Source: Chara braunii (Eukaryota; Streptophyta; Charophyceae; Charales; Characeae). Taken from it: a stretch of DNA of 28,959 nucleotides. The stretch lies in NCBI GenBank assembly GCA_003427395.1, contig BFEA01000591.1, positions 439,780 to 468,738 on the forward strand, given 5' to 3'. A program made the translations under genes and the position numbers. The notes beneath the pieces were generated by a model. The model did not search any database, had not been told where the DNA came from, and saw nothing but the letters and a program-made list of their open reading frames with translations. The number at the start of each line of letters is the position of its first letter. Position 1 is the stretch's first letter. Below, piece after piece: positions 1-7,900 of the stretch.

Positions 1-450
1 GTCGGATTCTCATTTCGGGGGGTTCAAATTAATTTCGGGTGCGAAGAATGACGGTGGGGCTAAGACCCACCGTTATAGGGGTCCAAAATTATAAATGGGG
101 TCGAATTCTAACTTGGGGGGGGGGTACATTAATTTCCGGGTGTGAAGAATTACCTGGGGGTTAGGACCCACCGTTAGAGGGGTCCAAAATTATAAAGGGG
201 GTCGGATTCTCATTTTCGCGGGGTTCACTTTTTTTCGGGGTGCCAAGAATGCCCTAGCGGTTAGGACCCACCGCTATAGGGGTTCAAAAATTATAAAAGG
301 GGTCAGATTCTCATTTCGAAGGGTTCAAATTAATTTCGGTGCGAAGAATGACGGTGGGGTTATGACCCACCGTTATAGGGGTCCAAAATTATTAAGGGAG
401 TCGAATTGTAATTTTGGGGGGGGTAAATTAATTTCGGGGGTTGAAGAATT
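1..450. repeat. about 100-bp tandem repeat array, roughly 4.5 units
   Basis: The motif GACCCACCG(T/C)TA recurs at 64, 165, 265 and 364, giving a period of 99-101 bp. Each unit also carries a GGTCxAATT..ATTTCGGGG..GAAGAAT core. Units differ by substitutions and G-run length changes, so the array is old. The array starts at or before the window edge. No convincing coding sequence was seen in it. Confidence 0.85.
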
Positions 451-455
451 TCAGT

Positions 456-765
456 GTCATGTGCCGGTCGGCTCGTTCCCTTAACTGCATAAATAAAAGT
501 TGAAGTCCGTAGGATGACCGATCCCCTAGTCCACAACAGTGTCTGGATCAACATTTCCTCCAGGATCGAAGCACTCACAACAGTTTGTGAAGGAAGCGGA
601 GGTTGGGCATCAATACATCCGACAATGGCTGAAAAGAAAGAGGTGAAGCACAAGGAAGCATGCGGTAATCTGAAGGTCGTTGAGACCGATATGTTGGAAC
701 TGGCGAATCATCAAAAGACGTCGTCTTTGTGAAACGCTTCTCTACAAAATGATGCGCGGGGTCCG
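456..765 (+). repeat. 310-bp direct repeat, copy 1
   Basis: This stretch repeats at 2833-3142 with a constant offset of 2377 bp and no net indel; the copies differ only by scattered substitutions. It starts at GTCATGTG and ends at GGGGTCCG. In one plus frame it reads as a short peptide beginning near 514 with DPLVHNSVWINISSRIEAL and continuing to a stop near 732. The stretch 662-700 is also nearly identical to the reverse complement of 1412-1450, just beyond the 3' end of the minus-strand ParB-like pseudogene, so it belongs to the same duplicated family. A shorter, diverged third copy lies at about 3240-3345. Confidence 0.85.
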
Positions 766-781
766 GAGGATGAAGGATGAA

Positions 782-1418
782 GTTGGAATTCCAAGGTCGT
801 CCGAACTGATTACGCCCATACTATCTATTGTGTTTCCGCTGCGGCGAGTCTCAGGAAAAAGACGATAAGGTAGCGACTTAAGTTGAGAGAAACTCTCTGA
901 CAAAACAGAATCTTCAGTTCAATCTCGGTCTGAAACCCGGATATTTTTTGTGGTCGTGCAGACATTCCCCCCACCCACTTGTTCTTCCGGCGAGCCTCGG
1001 GGAAGATGACAGGGTAGTGACTGCAGTCATGAGAAGGTTTAGAAACTCTCCGAAGATACAAAATTTTCGGCTCGATCTCCATCCGAGACCCGGAGTTTTT
1101 TCCTGCTCGTGCAGACAGTTTCCTCACTGTTCTTCTGGTTCGATCTTCAGAGAGTTTCTAAACCTTCTCATGACTGCAGTCACTAGCCTGTCATCTTCCC
1201 CGAGGTTCGCCGGAAGAACAAGTGGGTGGGGGGAATGTCTGCACGACCACAAAAAATGTCCGGGTTTCAGACGGAGATTGAACTGAAGATTCTGTTTTGT
1301 CAGAGAGTTTCTCATGACTTCAGTCGCTACCTTATCGTCTTTTTCCTGAGGCTCACCGCAGCAGAAACACAATAAATAGTATAGGCGTAATCAGTTCGGA
1401 CGACCTTGGAATTCCAAC
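782..1418. repeat. large imperfect palindrome, arms about 277 bp
   Basis: The left arm 782-1058 and right arm 1142-1418 are reverse complements: GTTGGAATTCC at 782 pairs with GGAATTCCAAC ending at 1418, and GAGAAGGTTTAG at 1031 pairs with CTAAACCTTCTC ending at 1169. Both pairs centre on 1100. The 83-bp spacer (1059-1141) is itself a diverged direct repeat of the motif around 905-1000 (TCT..AACCCGG.TATTTTTT..CGTGCAGACA), so tandem duplication came before or with inversion. Open frames in the arms on both strands match nothing I recognise. Confidence 0.85.
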
Positions 1419-1437
1419 ATATCGGTCTTAATGACCT

Positions 1438-2501
1438 TCACATTGCGACCAGCAGCAACGGATCAGTTCTCTGGAGCAGGTTCTTTTCAGGTCTGAGTTC
1501 GAGCTCCTCCGAGCAAGCTTGCTTTGTGTCCACTGTCTTTTTGAAACCTTTCTCTTTAAAAACTTGCCGCCAACACTTCAACTTCTCAGCCAAGGAGAAG
1601 TCTCTAGGGAACCCAGCAATGCAGTTGTGTTCGTGGGCCACGTTTCTGGCTTCCTCCAGAGTGAGGCCTGCGTAGATGTAGCAGTTCGAGTGCTGGAAGG
1701 TGGAAACCTTTGAAAACGAATACCGCAGTTGATCCCGAGCTTCGCGTGTGTGCCCTCCGCCCAACACAAAAACTTTGTAACCACCGGACAACAATCTCTG
1801 CTCGTCAACTGCGTCAACAGTATTTGCTTCTCCCGGGTCGATTAGACTAACAAGAGTCTGAGGAGCTCGCACGTATGTGGAAGGAGTTAGAAGAGATTGC
1901 TTCTAAAAAAGTATTAGAGAACTCCTTTCGTCTCCACATGGACTGTTTGCACAGACCGCCTGAGAACCTACAGGGCCAGAGACCCCTCGAGATCCGTTCG
2001 CTGAACGAGGTACATGCAAACAATCATCGCTTCGCTCAAGAAGAACCACCAAAAAGGGTTCTTCTTGAGCGAAGCGATGATTGTTTGCACATGTACCTCG
2101 TTCGGCGCATGGATCTCGAGGGGTCTCTGACCCTGCAAGTTCTCAGGCGGTTTGTGTAAACAGTCTAAGAGGAGACGAAAGGAGTTCTCTGATACCTTTT
2201 TAGAAGCAATCTCTTCTAATTCCTTCCATATATGTGCGAGTTCCTCAGACTCCTCATCTTCAGCGAACTCCGTCGGCAAATGCAGGTTTTGTTGAGCATT
2301 CCCCTTGCGTTTCGAGGACGTCGATGACTTCGCCAAGATCTTCACTTTTTTCTTCTTTATCCCTGAACTTGTGTCTGCTGCGCCCACTGGTTGCGATGGA
2401 GTGGTATGCGACGCTTCTGGCTTCCTCTTCGAAACCCCAGTAGGCATCGTGAAGGGCTTTCCCTTCGCTTTTGTCGAACCACAACCACCACCCTTTCTCA
2501 C
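1438..2501 (-). pseudogene. ParB-like-fold family protein, paralogue 1, disrupted by an inverted duplication
   Basis: Reading on the minus strand, the N-terminal half (2501 down to about 2057) is Lys/Ser-rich and then carries IWKELEEIASKKVSENSF and RPLEIHAPNEVHVQTIIASL. It is interrupted by a 195-bp inverted copy of itself (1853-2047). The C-terminal half then resumes with VSLIDPGEAN, GGYKVFVLGGGHTREARDQL, YIYAGLTLEEARNVAHEHN, KCWRQVFKEKGFKKTVD and DPLLLVAM before a stop. Every block has a counterpart in the second pseudogene (7266-5710), so this was a real protein. The GGGH..EAR segment, the short RPLEI..VH..I..SL segment and the following HN resemble the N-terminal domain of ParB/sulfiredoxin-fold proteins; that is inference from motif shape. 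The open frame begins at a GTG; the first in-frame ATG is at 2447. The original length cannot be stated. Confidence 0.6.
1853..2251. repeat. imperfect palindrome, arms about 195 bp, inside the pseudogene
   Basis: The left arm 1853-2047 and right arm 2057-2251 are inverted copies around a 9-nt loop (2048-2056). The inner 30 bp pair perfectly (CTTCGCTCAAGAAGAACC with its complement), while the outer arms differ at very roughly one base in ten, often as transitions. The duplicated piece is coding sequence of the ParB-like family (WKELEEIASKKV to EVHVQ). The plus-strand reading frame here is only the mirror of the minus-strand gene. Confidence 0.9.
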
Positions 2502-2639
2502 AAAAGCGAGGAGACGTTCTTGAAGATTGGGAAAACACTACTTTCCGTTGACGAGGTGGTAGAATTCGTGTACAAGCCAAAAACAATATTTCCCTTAACA
2601 TTGTAAGGGTTCCATACTTTACAGTTTAAGTCCTAAAAC

Positions 2640-2830
2640 AAAAAACATAGAGCCTGCGTACACAGTCAACCATTTGCAGAGTCCTAGAAACTGTGAACAC
2701 AGAAGCCGCGTACACAGCGAACAGTTTGCAGACTTGGAAGTTTATAGTTCTATAAACTACAAACACAAAAGTTGTGCACACAACGAACCGTTTGTAGACT
2801 TTGAGGTTTGTAGGCCTAAAAACTGCGACA
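2640..2830. repeat. about 66-bp tandem repeat, three diverged units
   Basis: The motif AAACT(G/A)(T/C)(G/A)AACACA(G/A)AAG..(T/G)ACACA(G/A)(C/T)GAAC.GTTTG(C/T)AGACTT recurs from about 2640, 2687 and 2754 at about 67-bp spacing. The array runs directly into the second copy of the 310-bp direct repeat. No gene was seen in it. Confidence 0.65.
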
Positions 2831-2832
2831 AT

Positions 2833-3142
2833 GTCATGTGTCGCCCGGCTCGTTCCCTTAACTGCATAAATAAAAGTCGAAGTCCGTAGGATGGCAGATC
2901 CCCTAGTCCACAACAATGTCTGGATCAACATTTCGTCCAGGATCGAAGCCCTCGCAACAGTTTGTGAAGGAAGCGGAGGTTGGGCATCAATACATCCGGC
3001 AATGGCTGAAAAGAAAGAGGTGAAGCACAAGGAAGCATGCGGTAATGTGAAGGTCATTGAGACCGATATGTTGGAACTGACGAATCATCAAAATGCGTCG
3101 TCTTTGTGAAACGCTTCTCTACAAAATGATGCGCGGGGTCCG
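2833..3142 (+). repeat. 310-bp direct repeat, copy 2
   Basis: This is a co-linear copy of 456-765. The plus-frame peptide starting at ATG 2891 (MADPLVHNNVWINISSRIEA) is open to about 3109. Upstream, the frame is closed by TAA in GCATAAATAAAAG; the third copy near 3290 has a readable codon there instead. The function of the encoded segment is unknown. Confidence 0.85.
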
Positions 3143-3487
3143 ACGCAACTGAAACTGATCTTGTGCAGCCGCATACGTGTAGCATAGATTATTTGTCAGA
3201 GTCTGGAGGGCATCTGAGCCAAGGTTGTTTTTAACATGTCGGACAGTGTCATGTGCCGGCCGGGTCGTTCCCTTGACACCAACGTGACTGCATACAGAAA
3301 GGTCGAAGTCAGTAGGATGGCAGATCCTCTTGTCCACAACAGCGTGAAGAGTATGCTTCGATCTTTCAACACATTCCTTGCGGTACCCAGCCGTGTGGAT
3401 GACCGAGTCGGGTTGTGCAAAGATTAATTCAGAGCTCCCCAAGTCCACCATTTTTCCCGCAACAAGAGCTGAGATGAAGATTTGCAA
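3143..3487. other. coding-like decayed segment containing a third partial copy of the direct repeat
   Basis: The segment 3240-3345 matches the start of the 310-bp repeat (GTCATGTGCCGGCC..GTCGAAGTC.GTAGGATGGCAGATCC), then diverges. Both strands stay open here: a plus frame 3236-3427 (RMADPLVHNSVKSML) and a minus frame 3487-3119 (AGKMVDLGSSELIFAQPDSV). I cannot tell which strand coded, and neither product is recognisable. It is most likely another shuffled fragment of the same gene family. Confidence 0.35.
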
Positions 3488-3518
3488 TCATCCCTATTCC
3501 TACGACGAACAACAAACG

Positions 3519-3600
3519 TTTGTAGAGAAGGGTTTCAAAAAGACGATGGACGACAAGCATTTGTAGAGAAAGTTTTGTAAACTGTAGTCAGATCTGTGGC
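3519..3600 (+). repeat. 41-bp minisatellite, two units
   Basis: TTTGTAGAGAAGGGTTTC begins at 3519 and its next copy at 3560, 41 bp apart. Each unit ends with AAAAAGACGATGGACGACAAGC. This is the same unit as the arrays at 4003, 4581 and 5397. Confidence 0.85.
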
Positions 3601-4002
3601 CTCAAGATTTGCAGCGGCTCAATCCTATATCTCACAATGCAGAGCTCTACAAATGTCAGGCTAACGTGACATGCGAGTATTTCTCGCAAGTCGTCCCTTA
3701 ACAGTGAGCCCAGTATGCCTCTGGGTGCTGCAGAGAGAACAGCCTCAGCCATCATCGTCTCAATTACATTTGAATGAAATTGCACATTCTCCATGCAGTA
3801 CTCAATGCTCACTTTGCTCCACTCGTGGAATGACGTCGAATCAAATACCAAAACTTTGATCATTGCTTCCACTGCCGTGCTCACCAATTCCTCAGCATGC
3901 CTTTGGATCGTCACTTTTAGCAGCCGACCAAATTCACAGGCATTAACCATACTTGAAACAAGCAGTTGGATCCTCTGGCATAGGAGATCAATCTGGTACT
4001 GC
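3600..4002 (-). pseudogene. coding-like fragment, unrecognised
   Basis: On the minus strand an uninterrupted frame covers the whole gap between two 41-bp repeat arrays. It includes stretches with ordinary globular composition, for example LLCQRIQLLVSSMVNACEF, EELVSTAVEAMIKVLVFDS and GSLLRDDLREILACHVSLTF. Being bounded on both sides by minisatellite units suggests a gene fragment captured in the mosaic rather than a functional gene. I recognise no family, and an open frame of this length could arise by chance. Confidence 0.3.
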
Positions 4003-4215
4003 TTTGTAGAGAAGGGTTTCAAAAAGACCACGGACGACAAGCATTTGTAGAGAAGGGTTACAAAAAGTCGACGGACGACAAACATTTGCAGAGAAGGGTT
4101 TCAAAAAGACGACGGACGACAAACACTTGTCGAGAAGGCTTTTAAAAAGACGATGGACGACAAATGTTTGTAGCGAAGGGTTTGAAAAAGACAATGGACG
4201 GCAAAAGACGACGAA
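4003..4215 (+). repeat. 41-bp minisatellite, five units
   Basis: Units start at 4003, 4044, 4085, 4126 and 4167, exactly 41 bp apart, followed by a truncated piece. The consensus is TTTGTAGAGAAGGGTTTC followed by AAAAAGACGACGGACGACAAACA. Because 41 is not a multiple of three, the frame changes in every unit, so the array cannot encode a repeat protein. Confidence 0.95.
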
Positions 4216-4229
4216 CGACAAGCGTCGAA

Positions 4230-4404
4230 GCTGCTGCTGTAAGTTTGGTGGGGAGGCAAAACACTCTTGCTCAAGTCCAAGACCGGGAGTGAAGCCGACT
4301 TCTTAAAGGTATTTTGGAAAGCCACAAAGATCCTGTACGGGAAGTTTGAGAACAAAGTTGGCTGGGCGTCACTCGCCACACTTGTTATTTATGTTACTGG
4401 TTGA
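4230..4404 (+). pseudogene. short coding-like fragment, unrecognised
   Basis: One plus frame reads KTLLLKSKTGSEADFLKVFW then ATKILYGKFENKVGWASL before a TGA at about 4402. The composition is convincingly protein-like, and the other frames are closed. It lies between two arrays of the 41-bp repeat and just upstream of a fragment of the ParB-like family, so it may be another part of that protein. No known domain is recognised. Confidence 0.35.
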
Positions 4405-4420
4405 AACAGTGGTTTCTCTT

Positions 4421-4580
4421 TTGAGTGTTTGTAGAGAAGAGTTTCTAAAAGACGACGGGCATAAAGCAAGCTTATTCGGAGGAACTCGGTCTCAGACATA
4501 AAAAGAAGCAGTTCCAAAAAACTGATCCGTTGCTGTAGGCCGCAATGCACTCCAAAGAGGTTTGTAAACTGCAGCAAGCG
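4421..4580 (+). pseudogene. ParB-like family, third paralogue fragment (C-terminal part)
   Basis: The plus strand here matches the minus-strand paralogues segment by segment. TTTGTAGAGAAGAGTTTC corresponds to VFKEKGF. AAGCAAGC..TCGGAGGA corresponds to KQACSEE. ACTGATCCGTTGCTG corresponds to the TDPLLL of paralogue 1. AMHSKEVCKLQ matches the AMRPKEIWDLQ of paralogue 2. Two in-frame TAG stops make it non-functional. It shows directly that the 41-bp unit sits at the family's coding position, because this copy has a unit-like start followed by unique gene sequence instead of another repeat unit. Confidence 0.6.
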
Positions 4581-4765
4581 TTTGTAGAGAAGGGTTTTAA
4601 AAAGATAACGAGTGAGAAACGTTTGTAGAGAAGGGTTTCAAAAAGACGACGGACGACAAACATTTGTAGAGAAAGGTTTCAAAAAGACGATGGACGACAA
4701 GCGTTTGTAGAGAAGGGTTTGAAAAAGACGACGGGCGGCAAGTGTTTGTAGAGAAGGGCGACAAT
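4581..4765 (+). repeat. 41-bp minisatellite, about 4.5 units
   Basis: Units start at 4581, 4622, 4663, 4704 and 4745, all 41 bp apart. The last unit breaks after GAGAAGGG and passes straight into GACAATGATTTAAATG, the start of the acidic coding segment. Confidence 0.95.
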
Positions 4766-5160
4766 GATTTAAATGCAATACTTGGCAGCAGTGGAGATGA
4801 AGAGGAGGAGGAGGAGGAGGAGGAGGAAGAGGATGAAGAGGATGGAGAGGATAGAAAGGGGGAGAGGAATTAGGATGGATGACGAGGAGGATGACGCTGA
4901 GATGGAGGCACCGGAGGTGGGGTAAAAGGATGGCGATAATATGGGTGAGGGAGAGGATACGAAGATAGAAGGAGAGGTAGAGGAAGAGGAGGGAGAGCGG
5001 GATAGAGAGGAGGACAAAGAGAAGGACATAAAGAAGGATAAAGCGAAGGATAAAGAGGAGGACAGAGAGGAGGACAGAAAAGAGGAAAAAGAAAATGAGG
5101 GAAAAGAAAAGGAGGGAAAAAAAAATAAAGGAGAAGATGAGGAGCAGGAGATGGGGACAG
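4745..5160 (+). repeat. purine-rich (GAG/GAT)n array encoding a Glu/Asp-rich tail, decayed
   Basis: The frame entering from the last 41-bp unit reads FVEKGDNDLNAILGSSGDEE, then a run of Glu, then EDEEDGEDRKGERN and a stop at about 4873. Purine-only sequence continues to about 5160 with an open frame rich in EEDKEKDIKKDKAKDKEED. A paralogous version with an intact frame starts at 5479. The opposite strand gives long Pro/Ser/Leu-rich frames that are mirror artefacts of the same purine array. Confidence 0.7.
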
Positions 5161-5396
5161 GTTACCGACAGACCACCTCCTTATCCTCCTCCTCCTCCGA
5201 TAGTTGTGCCCACTATACTGTTTCCCTTTGAACAAGCAGGGAAAAAAACATATTATGTATGCAGCGGGGCTGCACCAGGTCTCCAGGCCTGCCTAGACAA
5301 CACAAACCCGTACACAATGAAATGACTCACGTTCACTCTTCTTCTACGCGGGTGGTCTTTGTATATGCGGAGCAGGAAGACGATGGCCGACAAGCG
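5160..5396. other. no gene seen
   Basis: Between the purine array and the next minisatellite I see only short closed frames, a CTCCTCCTC pyrimidine stretch and no family similarity. It ends with GACGATGGCCGACAAGC, the last bases of a 41-bp unit. Confidence 0.5.
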
Positions 5397-5482
5397 TTTG
5401 TAGAGAAGGGTTTTGAAAAGATGACGGGCGACAATCGTTTGTAGAGAAGGGTTTGAAAAAGATGGCGAGGGGCAAGTGTATG
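5397..5482 (+). repeat. 41-bp minisatellite, two full units and the start of a third
   Basis: Units start at 5397, 5438 and 5479 (TATGTAG variant). The third leads into GACAATGATTTAAATG, exactly as the array at 4745 does. The minisatellite and the acidic segment were therefore duplicated together. Confidence 0.95.
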
Positions 5483-5697
5483 TAGAGAAGGGTGACAATG
5501 ATTTAAATGTAATACTTCGCGTTGACAGCAGTGAAGATGAAGAGGAGGAAGACGCTGAGGAGGAGAAAGAAGATGAAGAGGATAAAGAGGGGGAGAGGAA
5601 TCAGGATGGAATGCTGGAGGACGAGGAGGATGAAAGTGAGGATGAAGAGGAGGATGAAGAGGAGGATGAAGAGGAGGATGACGCTGAGATGGCGGCA
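5479..5697 (+). pseudogene. acidic C-terminal segment with intact frame, fused head-on to an inverted gene
   Basis: The plus frame reads YVEKGDNDLNVILRVDSSED, then alternating Glu/Asp blocks to DDAEMAAHSGH. The DNA continues as the reverse complement of the second ParB-like pseudogene, so the plus frame running on to 5853 is not native beyond about 5700. It is paralogous to 4745-4873, where the same segment is interrupted by stops. The acidic tract resembles the disordered tails of nuclear or chromatin-associated proteins; that is a composition argument only. Confidence 0.45.
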
Positions 5698-5699
5698 CA

Positions 5700-7266
5700 T
5701 TCAGGGCACACGAACAGTCAGCGAAAGGCTTGTCCAAAGCCGCACCTCGAAAGAAATCTCGAGTTGTTCTTTCTGCCTCCTTTATTCTCTTGTCCTCCAG
5801 CTTCCTCCACTGCTTGGCACGTTCAATGTGGTCCAACAAAGCAGTGGGCTTAGCCCCGCGCCTGTCAAACCTGCCGATTAAGGGTTCAAGAACCTCCTTT
5901 GTGGTTTGCAAAGGATACAATTGTTCAGTAGTTTTGAAGTCCTTGCACTTCACGCCATCGCAGAAGGTCTTCGCGACGTAGCCAAACTTCTTGACGACCT
6001 TGAATTTCCTCTCCATTTCTTCGAGGGAGATCTGTTTGGAGATGACCTCTGTCAAAATAGGGACGATTGCTTCCGGAGGGAAGTTGCCCATCGTAATCCA
6101 TGGCTGTGCAGGCATGTCTGCCAGCACCATTGGGACTTTGTTGTCCTTTAACTTCAGGTGGAGATTGAAAAACGTCATCTCCTGTTCCCTTGCTGCCGCC
6201 TTGTCCAGCCTTTTTCCTTTCTGCGTCTACTTGCCGCCTTCAGATTCACTGGATTCCGGACCGACCTCTGTACGAATCTGGTTCTTTGCCAAAGGCTTCA
6301 GTTTCTGGTCCTTCACCTCTCCCCTCTTCCACATCTAAAAAATCTTCAACTGCAGGTCCCAGATCTCTTTCGGACGCATAGCAATCTGTAACAGCGGGTC
6401 ATTGTTCTGCATCTTCTTCGGATTGATGGGTATCCCATATTCGCGCAGGCATGCTATCTTGACATCAACAATTTTCACATAGCCCTTCCGTTCGAAGACA
6501 TTGCACTAGCATTTCATCTTTTCGATGAAGTTCATGTCTCTGTGGTAACCAGCTGCCAGATTGTGCTTATGTGCCACCTGCCTTGCTTCATCCGTCGACA
6601 TGCCCGCATAGACATAGCAGACATTCCAATTATAGTCGTCCTTATCAGGGTAGATCTGGCGCAGGCGTTCTCTCGCCTCCAGGCAATGTCCACCTCCAAG
6701 CACATAAATGTTGTAGCCGCCCGATCTCAACCGATCGAGATCCACTTTTGACTTGTCTTTCACATCCTCTGGATCCACGATACCGACGAAGAGAAGATGA
6801 TCTCCTCTGCATCCACGACACCGACGAAGGGAAGATGATCTCCAGTCGGGCAAGCGATCATGGAGTCCATGAGCGTCGAGACATGATCTTCATAGGGCTC
6901 GCGAACCTCCAAAGGCCTGTTTGCGGTCCCATCCACCGGTGGTCTCTTAAGACATTTCATGGGCAGATAAAACGGCTCTTGGGAGATTTTCTTCTGCTGC
7001 AAACTTTGAAGTTCGTCCCAGGCCCGTGCCATATCGTCGGTTAGTTCGCCTGGCACGAGACCTCGATGTACTTGCATCTCCTCTTGTGCAACTTTCTCTT
7101 TCACTTTCCCAGACGCAGCACCTTTCCCCTTCCCTTTCCCAGACGCAGTAACAATCCCTTTCCCTTTTGATTTCTCAGACTCAGTAGGCTTAGTAGCGCA
7201 CATCTTCTTTTTTCCAGCCCTCGCTTTCGTGCCCGACCCTCTTTCCAGAGGTCCTGATGACTCCAC
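5700..7266 (-). pseudogene. ParB-like-fold family protein, paralogue 2 (frameshift and three TAG stops)
   Basis: Reading leftward there is a Lys/Gly-rich N-terminus (AGKKKMCATK; the first ATG is at 7203), then AWDELQSLQQKKIS, RPLEVREPYEDHVSTLMDSM and FVGIVDPEDVKD. Next come GGYNIYVLGGGHCLEARERL, VCYVYAGMSTDEARQVAHKH, NDPLLQIAMRPKEIWDLQ and a C-terminal region with ITMGNFPPEAIVPILTEV and RRGAKPTALLDHIERAKQW. A 38-bp tandem duplication (6766-6803 and 6804-6841) shifts the frame. Downstream, a single frame runs to about 5700 with TAG stops at 6506-6508, 6335-6337 and 6227-6229. The first stop stands where paralogue 1 has Trp (KCW). The GGGH..EAR and HN motifs suggest a ParB/sulfiredoxin-type fold (inferred). 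The C-terminal 150 residues are unrecognised. Confidence 0.6.
6766..6841. repeat. 38-bp tandem duplication causing a frameshift
   Basis: CCTCTGGATCCACGATACCG at 6766 and CCTCTGCATCCACGACACCG at 6804 start two 38-bp copies that differ at about three positions. Since 38 is not divisible by three, the duplication displaces the reading frame of the ParB-like pseudogene just before its VGIVDPEDV segment. Confidence 0.9.
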
Positions 7267-7740
7267 GCATGTCTACGGGGAAATGACATCAGTCGCAGCC
7301 CTCGATCCCTCACTCGAACTCATGTGTCTCGACAGGCCGGGGGTTGCTGCTCCTGCAGGCTTTGGCTGCGGCTTGAATGAAAGAAGAATGCAGGTCAGAC
7401 GGGGACTTAAGTACTCCGCAAGTTCTTGGAAAAATGTCTTCACACACAAAGCGAAGACAAATGCGTGAAAGAGCAGGTAAGTGAAAGGAAAACACAGTCA
7501 AAATAACATTAGAAAAACCAGCAGCAGTGAAAACAGCACCAAACCGACAGCAGCTGCGATAAAGAGCGACAGACATTCGTGCACTGGAGTCCAACACCAC
7601 AGTGCACCTGAATCGGCTCTTCCAATTGCTACTTTCTTCAAGGACTTCCTCAACTCACTTGAAGATTCTGCATTCGACATGCTTCGCCTCGAAGAACTTG
7701 TCTCTTGGGGGCTTGGCCCTTGGTTCCGCAACCTCAGGAA
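7267..7740. other. no supported gene; boundary between the mosaic and the retroelement
   Basis: Open frames occur on both strands. One minus frame, 7731-7498, ends in a hydrophobic stretch (LFIAAAVGLVLFSLLLVFLM). None has a recognisable domain or a paralogue in the window. Plus-strand composition changes near 7740 from mixed to strongly C/T-rich and G-poor, and that bias persists to about 16940, the far end of the recombinase gene. Confidence 0.4.
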
Positions 7741-7900
7741 GAGAGCCTACGGCACGGCACCTGCCTACGCCCGCCATCCGTCCCAACCCCTCTCCCCTCG
7801 CCCACTCCACTCTCTAGATTACCCGCGGTTCTTCATTTATTCTAAGCATAGAGGGTTCTTTAACTTCTCCTTCCCCCACCCCTCTCAGGAAGACGCTCAG

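Noticed and set aside
1875-2159. Plus-strand ORF reading WKELEEIASKKV as an independent gene
   Set aside because: It is the inverted arm of the palindrome; the second half is antisense to the real minus-strand frame.
4870-5235. Minus-strand Pro/Ser/Leu-rich ORFs opposite the GAG/GAT arrays
   Set aside because: They are mirror frames of purine-rich low-complexity DNA; the plus frame has paralogous support at 5479.
3519-5510. Regular 41-bp repeats as a CRISPR-like array
   Set aside because: The units are directly adjacent with no unique spacers, match a coding segment of a nearby gene family, and lie in eukaryotic DNA.
5333-5700. The C-terminal His/Pro-rich part of the long minus ORF 6178-5333
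   Set aside because: The ParB-like homology stops near 5700; beyond it the frame is antisense to the acidic segment and the minisatellite.
6040-6180. ADMPAQPW in paralogue 2 as a DPPW adenine-methyltransferase motif
   Set aside because: Tempting because ParB domains are fused to methyltransferases in phages, but the spacing and residues do not match and no SAM-binding glycine motif is visible nearby.
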